Shown here: piece after piece, positions 9,028 to 16,729 of the stretch
Layout: every line of letters starts with the position of its first letter
Numbering within the stretch: the stretch's first letter is position 1
Source: Vulcanimicrobiota bacterium
GTDB lineage: Bacteria; Vulcanimicrobiota; Xenobia; Xenobiales; JADMJV01
Assembly: GCA_019637395.1 (NCBI GenBank)
Contig: JAHBVR010000003.1
Coordinates: 310,001 to 374,000 of the forward strand
Direction of reading: 5' to 3'
Length of the DNA: 64,000 nt
Notes under the pieces: generated by a model
Database searches by the model: none
What the model saw: the letters and a program-made list of their open reading frames with translations, nothing else
What the model was told of the DNA's origin: nothing
Program-made: the position numbers and the translations under genes

Positions 9028-9597
9028 TCAGTAGTCCTCCTGGCTGGAGTAGATCAAAACCCGCATATCATCCCGAAATCCGGTCAGAATAGCTTCCCCG
9101 GGCAGCGCCCTCACCCTTTCCAAACAGCGATGAATGACCTCGTCCTGCTGTTCGGGCTCGTCCTGGGGGGCCTCTTCGTTGAGGGCCAGAGTATCGTCGA
9201 AGAACTCGTTGATGAGCGCGACGATCAGGCGGAACTCCTCGAGAGTGATGGAGTTGAGGTCGCGCACGATGGAAAGAGTGCCGACTTCCACCCAGCCGTC
9301 CTCATCCAGCAGGAAAGGCAGATCCTGATATGGTGCCTGGCCGCGATGGATTTCATGCACTTCCGGGAAAAGTCGCTGCAGCTTGAAATAAACGCGCCAC
9401 GAGAGCATCAGGCGAGCAGAGAAGTCTTCCCATTCGTCATCCTGCAACTGGCGGTGCATGTAAAAGTCCAGACGCAGGCGGTGGCCGGCCTGGTAGAGCC
9501 GGGCCGAACCGATTTCGCGGTAGCGCACCAGCAGTGCTGTAAGAAAGGCGACTCCTTCGGGAGAGTCGGCCACGGTCGGAGTTTCTAAAATACTCAT
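9028..9597 (-). CDS. Conserved-looking protein of unknown function in the RNase Y operon
   Basis: A 189-residue acidic cytoplasmic protein that I do not recognise. It has no signal peptide or membrane segment. The middle contains aromatic-rich helices (YMHRQLQDDEWEDFSARLMLSWRVYFKLQRLF) and the C-terminal third has a run of Glu/Asp/Gln (EEAPQDEPEQQDE). It begins 4 bp inside the end of the RNase Y gene and is followed immediately by the NuoC-like mini-gene, so it is co-transcribed and probably translationally coupled. The context suggests a partner in RNA turnover or an envelope-linked complex, but nothing in the sequence proves either. Confidence 0.7.
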   Translation of the reverse strand: MSILETPTVADSPEGVAFLTALLVRYREIGSARLYQAGHRLRLDFYMHRQLQDDEWEDFSARLMLSWRVYFKLQRLFPEVHEIHRGQAPYQDLPFLLDEDGWVEVGTLSIVRDLNSITLEEFRLIVALINEFFDDTLALNEEAPQDEPEQQDEVIHRCLERVRALPGEAILTGFRDDMRVLIYSSQEDY

Positions 9598-10802
9598 TCT
9601 ACCTGTGCACTGGCCTGAAATTGGCGGAGCACGGTCACGCGCACCGGCCCGGGTCGGGTGACGGCGGCTCCGATGTCATCGGCCAACCGGCTGGCAAGTT
9701 TCATACATTCTTCATCATCGGCCGATTCGGGGCGAACAAAAACGCGAATCTCGCGCCCGGCCTGAATAACCTGGCAGTCGACCACCTGCGGAAGCTTGCG
9801 GGCCAGGCTTTCTAGTGTCTCCATGCGTTGCAGATAATCCTGGGTGTTTTCTCTTCTGGCACCGGGCCGGGCCGCGCTGATAGCGTCGGCCACCTGCACC
9901 AGAGTGGCCTCCAAGGTCGTCTGGGGGACGTCCTCGTGGTGGGCTTCGACGGCGTGGCAGACCTGGGAGGATTCGCCGAAGCGGCGGCAGAGGGCGGCGC
10001 CGGTGACGGCGTGAGGGCCGGGATCGGTGAGTCCTTTGCCAATGTCATGCAGCAGTCCGGCCCGTTTGGCGGTTTCGACGTCGCCACCCAGCTCGGCCGC
10101 CAGCTGCCCACACAGATGGGCCACTTCTTGGGAGTGCTCGAGCACGTTTTGCCGGTAGGAGGTGCGGAAGGCCAGGCGTCCGAGAGCTTCCGCGAGTTGA
10201 GGGTGCAGCTTTGTGAGTTTCAGGTTGCTGACCGCCTGGCGGCCCTTTTCCTGCAGCTGGCCAGTCATCTCGGATTTGGCCCGCTGCACGGCTTCTTCGA
10301 TGCGCTGGGGTTGAAAGCGGCCGTCCTGAATCAGGCGCTGCATGGCGATTTTGGCGATCTCGCGGCGAAAGGGGTCGAAACACGAGAGCGTCACCGAATT
10401 GGGCACGTCGTCGATGACGATGTCCACGCCGGTGAGCGACTCGAAGAGCCTGAGGTTGCGGCCTTCCTTGCCGATGATACGGCCCTTGTAGTCTTCACTG
10501 GGGAGGCTCAGGTTGCTGAGGGAGTGGTGGTTTACTTCGTGGACCACCACTCTTTGCATGGCCTGGGCGATCTGGCGGGCGGCCAGTTCTTCCCAGTCTT
10601 TGCGGGCCACTTGCTCGAGTGCCTCACGATTTTTGATCTTGATTTCCTGGATGAGTTCTTCCAGAATCTCGGGGGTGCGCGGATCTGGTGCTGGTTTTTG
10701 CGGGGGTTCTTCGGGGGGTTTCTGTCCCTTGGGACGTCCCAAGATCGCACCGGCGATGCCGCCGGCCAGTAACCATACCCAGGAATTTGACATCAACGGC
10801 AC
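9594..10802 (-). CDS. rny: Ribonuclease Y (short form)
   Basis: Membrane-anchored endoribonuclease that starts bulk mRNA decay. The 402 residues contain an N-terminal membrane segment (about 8-22), a short charged helix, a KH domain with YKGRIIGKEGRN near 105-115, and an HD domain with the metal-binding LLHDIGKG near 250-257 and AHHEDVPQ further on. Typical RNase Y is about 510-520 residues; the shortfall is mostly in the coiled coil between the anchor and the KH domain, which is reduced to about 70 residues. Start codons GTG 10802 and ATG 10793 are both possible. It heads the operon running down to the mazG-like gene and is divergent from the glutaminyl cyclase gene, with 48 bp between them. 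Confidence 0.93.
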   Translation of the reverse strand: MPLMSNSWVWLLAGGIAGAILGRPKGQKPPEEPPQKPAPDPRTPEILEELIQEIKIKNREALEQVARKDWEELAARQIAQAMQRVVVHEVNHHSLSNLSLPSEDYKGRIIGKEGRNLRLFESLTGVDIVIDDVPNSVTLSCFDPFRREIAKIAMQRLIQDGRFQPQRIEEAVQRAKSEMTGQLQEKGRQAVSNLKLTKLHPQLAEALGRLAFRTSYRQNVLEHSQEVAHLCGQLAAELGGDVETAKRAGLLHDIGKGLTDPGPHAVTGAALCRRFGESSQVCHAVEAHHEDVPQTTLEATLVQVADAISAARPGARRENTQDYLQRMETLESLARKLPQVVDCQVIQAGREIRVFVRPESADDEECMKLASRLADDIGAAVTRPGPVRVTVLRQFQASAQVE

Positions 10803-10850
10803 TTCCCGGCCGCCACAGGGGGCCCTGCCTCAGGGAGCGAACGGGCCCCG

Positions 10851-11672
10851 GTGTTGATGCGCTGGTTTTTCGCCCTGTGGTTGGCGGGTTGCGCCGCTCC
10901 CGCGACTCCGCCTGCCGCCGCTCCCCCTACGCTGCCGCCGGCTTCTCCGGTGGCGGTGGAAACGCCGGTGGCCGCGGCCCTTTGGAACTACGAGGTGGTC
11001 GAGCGCTATCCCCACGATCCTAAGGCCTATACGCAGGGGCTATGGATGGACCCGAAGGGCCAGATGTGGGAAACGACCGGTCTGCGCAAGGAGTCCACTC
11101 TTCGCCAGGTGGATTTGACGACGGGCAAGTTCAAGGTGGTAGCTCGTTTGTCCGACAAGGAGTTCGGGGAGGGACTGGCTTTTGCCGCCGGTCGATTCTT
11201 CTGGATTACCTGGGACACCCAGGTTTGCCATACTTTTGATGCCCATTTAAAACCGGCCGGGGATTTCAAGTATGAGGGCGAGGGCTGGGGCCTGACCACC
11301 GATCCTGCCGGTGATTTGTGGATGAGCAACGGCAGCGATAAACTGGTGCTGCGCGATCCCAAGACCTTTGCGGTGAAGCGGGAGATTTCCGTGAGCCGGG
11401 ACGGGCAGCCGCTGGGCTACTTGAACGAACTCGAATGGGTGGAAGGCCGCATCTACGCCAATGTCTACCGGGCTCCGTTCGTGGCCGTGATTCGGCCGGA
11501 GAATGGCCAGGTGGAGGCGGTCATCGACTTCACCGGGCTGCTGTCGGAGTCCGACGCCCAGGGAGCGGACGTGCTCAACGGCATCGCCTACGAGGCTGCC
11601 AGCAAGAAGCTGTGGGTCACCGGCAAACTCTGGCCCAAACTGTTCCAGGTGCGCGTGCGCCAGGGCCCCTGA
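10851..11672 (+). CDS. Glutaminyl-peptide cyclotransferase (glutamine cyclase) lipoprotein
   Basis: Beta-propeller glutaminyl cyclase of the plant/bacterial type, which converts N-terminal Gln of exported peptides to pyroglutamate. Family signs are HDPKAYTQGLWMD near residues 58-70, GEGWGLTTD near 145 and LGYLNELEWVEGRIYANVY near 190. The N-terminus is a lipoprotein signal (WLAGC lipobox followed by an Ala/Pro-rich linker), so the enzyme is anchored in the envelope. In-frame GTG, TTG and ATG occur within the first three codons; ATG at 10857 is likely. It is a single gene whose stop lies directly before the tandem hairpin array. Confidence 0.9.
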   Translation: MLMRWFFALWLAGCAAPATPPAAAPPTLPPASPVAVETPVAAALWNYEVVERYPHDPKAYTQGLWMDPKGQMWETTGLRKESTLRQVDLTTGKFKVVARLSDKEFGEGLAFAAGRFFWITWDTQVCHTFDAHLKPAGDFKYEGEGWGLTTDPAGDLWMSNGSDKLVLRDPKTFAVKREISVSRDGQPLGYLNELEWVEGRIYANVYRAPFVAVIRPENGQVEAVIDFTGLLSESDAQGADVLNGIAYEAASKKLWVTGKLWPKLFQVRVRQGP

Positions 11673-11674
11673 CG

Positions 11675-12330
11675 GGTTTTCCGGCAACTCTTGCCGGGGG
11701 GCGGGGCTTGCCGCTTTTTTGGCAACTTCCCCCGGGGGCGGCCGGGGCTTGCCGTTTTTTTAGCAACTCTTGCCAAATTTCCGGCAACTCCCCGGTGGCG
11801 GGCCAGGTTTGCCAGCTTTTTGGCAACTCGTGCCAAGTTTCCGGCAACTCCCGCCGGGCGGGGCTTGCCGTTTTTTGGCAACTCTTGCCAAATTTCCGGC
11901 AACTTTCGCCGGGGCGGGCCGGGCTTGCCGGTTTTTTGGGCAACTCTTGCCAAATTCCGGCAACTTTCGCCGGGGCGGGGCTTGCCGCTTTTTTGGCAAC
12001 TCTTGCCAAGTTTCCGGCAACTTTCGCCGGGGCGGGCCGGGCTTGCCGGTTTTTAGCAACTCTTGCCACATTTCCGGCAACTCCCGCCGGGGGCGGCCGG
12101 GGCTTGCCGGTTTTTGGCAACTCTTGCCACATTTCCGGCAACTCCCGCCGGGGGCGACCGGGGCTTGCCGCTTTTCTGGCAACTCTTGCCAAGTTTCCGG
12201 CAACCTTCGCCGGGGGGCGGGCCGGGCTTGCCGCTTTTTTGGCAACTCTTGCCAAATTTCCGGCATCTCCCGCCGGGGCGGGCCGGGCTTGCCGCCTTTT
12301 TGGCAACTCTTGCCAAAAACCGGCCACCCG
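11675..12330. repeat. Tandem array of about 12 hairpin units, terminator-like on the + strand
   Basis: About twelve degenerate direct repeats of 40-64 bp fill the gap between two convergent genes. A full unit has three parts in order: TTGGCAA-CTC-TTGCCAA (a 7-bp stem with a 3-nt loop), a G+C-rich stem that opens with CCGGCAA and closes with TTGCCGG, and a run of 4-7 T. The second part therefore looks like an intrinsic terminator read on the + strand, repeated many times. Within it, CCGGC...GCCGG offers an alternative short hairpin. The first two units are shortened and the last loses its second stem. All six frames are open because the unit contains no stop triplets, but unit lengths vary by non-multiples of three, so it is unlikely to be coding. 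Confidence 0.9.
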
Positions 12331-12341
12331 CCCGTCGCCGG

Positions 12342-13109
12342 TTAGCTAGCCACCGATGCCTGCGCGGGTTTTAGTCTTTGGCGCAGTAGTTCCGGGAAGT
12401 CTTGTTGCAGGATCTCGTGGTCGGTGAAGCGGATGGTCTCGGGAATGAGCCAGGAATCCCGAGTTTGGTCCCACGTTCTATCCTTGTGCGCGCCTCCATC
12501 GAACTCGAGCACCTTCCAATAGAGTCCGTTAAATGCCAGCGCGTCAACTCGGATGATCTGCCCGTTGACCAGCATATGCACCTGGGGGAAGATGAGCCAG
12601 CCTTCGAAGAAGAAGGCGGCGCGCCGGGCCATTGACATCGGCTTGCCCTGAGCGTCGACCAGCGGGTGATGGGGAAATCCCAGAGCGGCCAGGCTGACCA
12701 GAACAAACTCGGCGCCGCTTTCGGAAAGCCAGCAGTAGACACAACCCTCGAGCCTGGAGTCCATTCGCACCAGGCGCTTGAAGTCCAAGGGGATCGGGCG
12801 TTTCGGTTTTAAGCGGCGGTAAAACTGGTAGTAGCCGGGCGAATATTTGTCCCAGGTCGGTCCCGCCTCTACCTCCACAGCCCACTGATCCATCCGCGCA
12901 AACTGGCGGTGCCGGGCCCAGGTCCAGGCGCCCGCCCTCGAAACTTCGGGGGCCATCTTCAAACGTTCCAACACTTTGGGCAACAATGCGACAGGCCATT
13001 TTCGGCTGCCATTCTCGTAACGAGACCAGGCGGTCGGACAGACCTGGAATTCCTCGGCCAACTGTTTCTGAGTGAGGCCCATGGCCTGGCGTTTTTCCGG
13101 GATTGTCAT
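12342..13109 (-). CDS. XRE-type HTH protein fused to a DUF559/Vsr-like nuclease domain
   Basis: A 255-residue protein with an N-terminal XRE helix-turn-helix (MGLTQKQLAEEFQVCPTAWSRYENG, residues 10-34) and a C-terminal region resembling the PD-(D/E)XK nucleases of the DUF559/Vsr group: IRVDAL with Asp189, LEFDGGAH with Glu202, Asp204 and His208, then DQTRDSWL and IRFTDHEIL. The middle (60-180) is not recognised. DUF559 domains are often encoded near mobile elements and restriction systems. The gene converges with the glutaminyl cyclase gene across the hairpin array and ends 12 bp from it. Autorepression through its own HTH is plausible; whether the nuclease motif is active or acts on DNA is unknown. 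Confidence 0.78.
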   Translation of the reverse strand: MTIPEKRQAMGLTQKQLAEEFQVCPTAWSRYENGSRKWPVALLPKVLERLKMAPEVSRAGAWTWARHRQFARMDQWAVEVEAGPTWDKYSPGYYQFYRRLKPKRPIPLDFKRLVRMDSRLEGCVYCWLSESGAEFVLVSLAALGFPHHPLVDAQGKPMSMARRAAFFFEGWLIFPQVHMLVNGQIIRVDALAFNGLYWKVLEFDGGAHKDRTWDQTRDSWLIPETIRFTDHEILQQDFPELLRQRLKPAQASVAS

Positions 13110-13162
13110 AGGCCAACCCTATACGACCTTGGGGCCGGGGTGTTTAACTGGCCATGTCCAAT

Positions 13163-13839
13163 CTATGACATTTTAAATTGGTCCTGGACCAGTTTAATCA
13201 CCTGGTTGAGGCCGGGTCTTTTCTGGAAGTCGGCCACGGTGCGCTGTTCGCCGGTGGGGCGGCGCAGGTCCAGGAACCAGCGCGGAGGCCTGGCAGTGTC
13301 ATCGTACATGAGACTGAAGACCCCTTCGGTGTCGTTGCTATTGGGCCGGCTAAATTCGATGTCCCAGTAATGGTCCCGGTTTTGGGGGTCGAACTGGAAG
13401 CGTTCGAAGACCATGAAGTGGCGCAAACGGTGGTCGAACTGGCAGCGCACAAAGAACTTTTCGAGGCTAAGTTTGGCGTCTTTACCGCTCTTCCAGAGTC
13501 CCGCAATTCGGCGATCAACTGGTCCACCGCCGCCGTATTGTCGATGGCTTCCTGGGCCTGAATCAACTTGGCAAGGTCCTGATAGTCGTCCGGTTGCACC
13601 TCGCGATAACGGGTCCAGAACTGAATGGCCAGGCGCGGCTCGTTGTGGAAGAAAGCGGCCAGCCCGGCGTTGTAGAGCAGCAACGGATGCTTGGGCTCCA
13701 GGCCCAGGCCGGCTCGGTGTTCGTTGAGAGCGGCCGGGTAGTCGTGCTCCCGCAACCGGGCGTTGCCCCGCTCCCAGGTGGGATCGGCCTGAGGCCAGGA
13801 GAGGGTGTTCAGGAGCAGGACAACGAGGAAGGCTTTCAT
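13163..13839 (-). pseudogene. Exported TPR-like protein gene interrupted by a frameshift
   Basis: Two overlapping reading frames together form one sensible protein. The first part (from ATG 13839) has a signal peptide (MKAFLVVLLLNTLSWPQA) and TPR-like helices through LIAELRDSG; it then becomes low-complexity. The second frame, one base back, continues with LEKFFVRCQFDHRLRHFMVFERFQFD to a stop at 13163. The switch lies at about 13475-13500 and corresponds to one missing base. No slippery heptamer with a downstream pseudoknot is apparent, so either a real loss-of-function mutation or a sequencing error is more likely than programmed frameshifting. The second part holds a WDIEFSRPN...WFLDLRRP motif that I cannot assign. 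Confidence 0.7.
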
Positions 13840-13855
13840 TCAAGGGGGCTTTTCG

Positions 13856-14587
13856 CTATTCCGTGTCCGAGTCTTGCTCTAAGCTCAGGGTCAACATACG
13901 CACCCTTCCACCAGAGATCATGGCCCAGACGGGTCCGGGGCCGTCGCGCCAGAGTCGCAGAGCGCCAAGCATGCGCTCTGCGTCAGCCCAGGAGCTGCCT
14001 AACTCAAGGACATCATTTCCAGCTTTCAGGCGCTTTCCCAACAGCCCGAAAACTCGCCTGTCTTTCCACATCACCGAAGTGTCGCGATACATCCAGCATG
14101 CCTCTTTCCGAAAGGCGGGCGGACCGAGACGTTGCAATACTTCGGCCTCTCCCATGCCCAAGCGCAGGCCATCCAGGCTGAACTCCTCCAGGACGGGAAG
14201 TGAACCCGACAAAACCTTCTGCAGCGCCGTAAGCACTCGCGTGGTCGGAATTTCGGAAAACTCGACTCGTTCCAACAAACAATGCAAGAGCACCCCGGAG
14301 TAAGGATCGTTATCGTCGGCTGCACAGGCGGCTTGGAAAACCGACAGGAGCGCGGGCTCGAAGCTCATTTCGGAAACGGGCGCGGGTGTACCCCGTCTGG
14401 TCTTCAATCGGCGCCGCAAGCTCCGCACATCCACCGCCTGTTCGCGCAACACCCGGACGGTCACGCCTTGGAATTCACCGAGCAAGGCCAGCAGGAGATG
14501 ATTGGTGCCGACGATCTGGCTCCCCAAAAGTCGGACCTCCTCGCAAGCGGCCTTCATCCAGCGCAGTTTCTGGCCGGAAATGCGCAT
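13856..14587 (-). CDS. Protein with a Clp-N-like double-helical repeat domain
   Basis: A 243-residue protein whose N-terminal part resembles the Clp R/Clp-N repeat domain found at the front of ClpA/ClpC and in stand-alone adaptors: MRISGQKLRWMKAACEEVRLLGSQIVGTNHLLLALLGE, then RVLREQAVDVRSLRRRL. There is no AAA+ ATPase domain. A SmpA/BamE-like segment (RLGMGEAEVLQRLGPPAF ... AGNDVLELGSSWADAERMLG) follows. The start is taken as ATG 14587 because it lies 2 bp after the stop of the upstream gene and begins the domain; longer open frame upstream overlaps that gene. It is the last gene of the lspA operon. Confidence 0.68.
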   Translation of the reverse strand: MRISGQKLRWMKAACEEVRLLGSQIVGTNHLLLALLGEFQGVTVRVLREQAVDVRSLRRRLKTRRGTPAPVSEMSFEPALLSVFQAACAADDNDPYSGVLLHCLLERVEFSEIPTTRVLTALQKVLSGSLPVLEEFSLDGLRLGMGEAEVLQRLGPPAFRKEACWMYRDTSVMWKDRRVFGLLGKRLKAGNDVLELGSSWADAERMLGALRLWRDGPGPVWAMISGGRVRMLTLSLEQDSDTE

Positions 14588-14589
14588 AA

Positions 14590-15036
14590 TCAAATCGGGC
14601 TCCAAGAGATTGTGGCGCAATTGCCTTCGGCCACCCCCAAAGATTCCATCCAGGCGAACAGGCCGGACTCGCGCAGGCAGGCCTGGGCCAGCTGGCGCGT
14701 GTCGACCGGTCCATTGCCTCCTGTGCAATGATCCTTGCGATCAAAGCCGGCCAGCGGGCCCGGGCTAAACTCGAGAATTCGGTCCATAGCTGGCCACACC
14801 GCCCGCGCTGCCCGCAAATAGTGGCGCTCCAAAGCCTCTTCCAGGCCTTCTTCGAAAGCCAGGGCGTAAACGTCGCGGATGTCCACTTCGTGGTATTCGA
14901 CATCGCCGGCCGTGAAATGCGAGAGCGGAGGCCCCTGCCAATGGAGGCGGCCGGTGAGGAGAGCTTCGGCCACCCATTCGGCGATACAAATCGGCGAGTT
15001 CATGCGGCTGAGCATCTCAGCGCAACAACTCCGCAC
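14590..15036 (-). CDS. Protein of unknown function in the lspA operon
   Basis: A 148-residue acidic protein that I do not recognise. Its centre is a helix-rich segment (VDIRDVYALAFEEGLEEALERHYLRAARAVWPAMDRILEF) and the C-terminal part contains several Cys (CTGG, ACLRES, GNCATISW). GTG 15036 directly follows the TGA of the preceding 50-codon gene; ATG 15003 is an internal alternative that would begin MNSPICIAEWV. Its stop lies 2 bp before the Clp-N-like gene. The operon position beside lspA gives no firm functional clue. Confidence 0.6.
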   Translation of the reverse strand: MRSCCAEMLSRMNSPICIAEWVAEALLTGRLHWQGPPLSHFTAGDVEYHEVDIRDVYALAFEEGLEEALERHYLRAARAVWPAMDRILEFSPGPLAGFDRKDHCTGGNGPVDTRQLAQACLRESGLFAWMESLGVAEGNCATISWSPI

Positions 15037-15189
15037 TCACGCAGGGGCGCGCACTTGCTCTAAATCCAGATCCCAGGCTTCCAGTAAAGTGGCTCCATAC
15101 GATGACCCCAGAATTTCGCACCAGAGCGAATCGAGCCGGTCGGGCAGGGCGCGGTCGAGAACGGCCCGGGCCTGGGGACGGATTCTCAT
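15037..15189 (-). CDS. Small protein of 50 residues between lspA and an unknown gene
   Basis: A 50-codon open frame fits exactly in the gap between lspA and the next gene: its ATG lies 2 bp after the lspA stop (TAG-CA-ATG) and its TGA is immediately followed by the GTG of the downstream gene. The product begins MRIRPQARAVLDRALPDRLD and ends LEAWDLDLEQVRAPA; it is soluble, with a Cys in SLWCEILG. The perfect packing argues for a real gene; no family is recognised. Confidence 0.55.
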   Translation of the reverse strand: MRIRPQARAVLDRALPDRLDSLWCEILGSSYGATLLEAWDLDLEQVRAPA

Positions 15190-15191
15190 TG

Positions 15192-15680
15192 CTACTCTGA
15201 GGACTTACCCTTCAGATAGGGGCCGGCCAAAAGCAGGCCGATGCCCACCAGAATCGCCATATCGGCCACGTTGAAGATGTTGGTGCCGATGGGCCCGTAG
15301 CCCAGGTAGAGGAAATCCTGGACATATCCGAAGCGAGCGCGATCGATCAGGTTGCCGGCGCCGCCGGCCACCAGCATGCCGGCGCCGGCCAGTTCCCAAC
15401 GGTTGACCCTGGCGTTGGTGATGGTGTGCACCACCAGGCCGAGCAGAAAGAGTGAAGGCAGGACCAGGAAGAAAGCGCTGCGGGCCCAGGGACTCCAGTT
15501 TGCGCCCAGGCTGCCCCAACCGCCGTAGTTGCGCGAATAGGTCAGAGTGAATACCCCGGCGTAGGTTTGGGGAGGCTGGTTGGCCAGGTGAGCGGTGGCC
15601 CAGATCTTACTGGCCTGATCGATGCCCAGGGTAAGGAGCGCCAGCAGCAGCACAAAGATGAGGCGGCGCGACTTGTCCAT
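15192..15680 (-). CDS. lspA: Lipoprotein signal peptidase (signal peptidase II)
   Basis: Inner-membrane aspartyl protease that removes the signal peptide from prolipoproteins after lipid attachment. Four hydrophobic segments are present, plus the conserved DQASK (first periplasmic helix), NYGGWGSL, and the two catalytic-Asp motifs GNLIDRARFGYVQDF and FNVADMAI. ATG 15680 (MDKSRRLI) gives 162 residues, the usual length; an in-frame extension to 15731 has no family support. It heads an operon of four genes and is divergent from the response-regulator cyclase gene with 56 bp between them. Many lipoproteins in this window (glutaminyl cyclase, C11 peptidase, RND adaptor, rhodanese) would be its substrates. 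Confidence 0.95.
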   Translation of the reverse strand: MDKSRRLIFVLLLALLTLGIDQASKIWATAHLANQPPQTYAGVFTLTYSRNYGGWGSLGANWSPWARSAFFLVLPSLFLLGLVVHTITNARVNRWELAGAGMLVAGGAGNLIDRARFGYVQDFLYLGYGPIGTNIFNVADMAILVGIGLLLAGPYLKGKSSE

Positions 15681-15736
15681 GGGGCCGTGTTTCGACTCGA
15701 AGGCTCTACTCCTGTTTTGTAGAACCGCCACCCATC

Positions 15737-16729
15737 GTGAACCGAATTCTTTTAGTAGAGGACGAGCCGGTCAATATCCAGGCCGTTTCCGGAATTTTGA
15801 AGGATCAGGGCTATCAAGTCAGCGTGGCCACCAGCGGCGCCAAAGCCTTGGAAGTGCTGAGCCGGATCAAGCCCGACTTGATTTTGCTCGACGTGATGAT
15901 GCCGGAGATGGACGGTTTCGAGACCTGCCGGCGCATCAAGGCCAGCGGCGAACTGCGCGAAATCCCTCTTATCTTTCTGACCGCCAAAACGGACACCGAG
16001 GACATCGTCAAGGGCTTCGAAGTGGGCGCGGTCGACTATGTCTCCAAGCCCTTCAGCGGCCATGAGCTGCTGGCCCGCGTGCGCACGCATCTCTCCCTGG
16101 ATCGTCTGCACCGCGAAAACAAGCGCCTGCTCCTGAACGTCCTGCCCGAGCCGATCGCCGAAAAACTCAAGAGCCAGGAGGGGATTCTGGCCGAGCGTTT
16201 CGACGACGTATCCGTGCTCTTTACCGACATCGTCGGTTTTACCCCCCTATCGGCCCGCCTCTCCCCAACCGAATTGGTGGAACTGCTGAATCGGATCTTT
16301 TCGGAATTTGACGAACTGGCGGCGGCGCGCGGGCTGGAGAAGATCAAGACCATCGGTGACGCCTACATGGTCGCCGGTGGCTTGCCGGAACCCCACCACG
16401 ACCATTTGGCGGCCATGGCAGCGCTCTCTCTGCAGATGCACAAAGTCGTCAGCACCTCCTTTGGCGGACTCAGCCTGCGCGCCGGCCTGCACGTCGGCAG
16501 CGTGATCGCGGGCGTCATCGGCAAGCGCAAGTTCATCTATGATGTCTGGGGAGAAACCGTCAATACAGCCAGCCGCCTGGAGTCGCACGGCGCACCTGAT
16601 CGGGTGCACGTGAGTCACAGTGTGCAGGAACGGCTCCAGAACCGCTTTCACTTCGAAGCGCGCGGCTCCATCGAATTGAAGGGGCGCGACCCTATGGAAA
16701 CCTTCTTCCTACTGGAACCCATGGCATGA
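15737..16729 (+). CDS. Response regulator with class III adenylyl/guanylyl cyclase output domain
   Basis: A 330-residue soluble protein: a CheY-like receiver (residues 1-120, phospho-acceptor Asp52 in LLDVMMPEMDG, Lys104 in SKPF), a cyclase-linker helix (LLLNVLPEPIAEKLK, 131-145) and a class III nucleotide cyclase catalytic domain (about 155-330). The two metal-binding aspartates are present as VLFTDIVGFT (Asp164) and IKTIGDAYMVAGG (Asp208), with the transition-state Asn and Arg in WGETVNTASR (276, 280). Lys204 and Asp269 in the base-recognition positions favour ATP, so cAMP is the likelier product. Its stop overlaps the start of a cNMP-binding membrane protein (ATGA), an obvious effector. 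The cognate kinase is not in the window. Confidence 0.93.
   Translation: MNRILLVEDEPVNIQAVSGILKDQGYQVSVATSGAKALEVLSRIKPDLILLDVMMPEMDGFETCRRIKASGELREIPLIFLTAKTDTEDIVKGFEVGAVDYVSKPFSGHELLARVRTHLSLDRLHRENKRLLLNVLPEPIAEKLKSQEGILAERFDDVSVLFTDIVGFTPLSARLSPTELVELLNRIFSEFDELAAARGLEKIKTIGDAYMVAGGLPEPHHDHLAAMAALSLQMHKVVSTSFGGLSLRAGLHVGSVIAGVIGKRKFIYDVWGETVNTASRLESHGAPDRVHVSHSVQERLQNRFHFEARGSIELKGRDPMETFFLLEPMA

Noticed and set aside
11675-12330. CRISPR array
   Set aside because: The parts between the conserved pieces are themselves conserved, not unique spacers; no cas genes are nearby.
11435-12349. Long open frames (up to 304 codons) on both strands through the hairpin array, with AKKAASPA-like repeats on the minus strand
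   Set aside because: All six frames are open because the repeat has no stop triplets; unit lengths change by non-multiples of three, so no frame keeps a constant repeat peptide.
13470-13505. Programmed -1 frameshift in the TPR gene
   Set aside because: No slippery heptamer and no downstream structure typical of programmed shifting is visible.
14588-14728. N-terminal extension of the Clp-N-like gene to 14728
   Set aside because: It overlaps the well-packed 148-residue gene and reads as low-complexity Arg/Gly/Pro.
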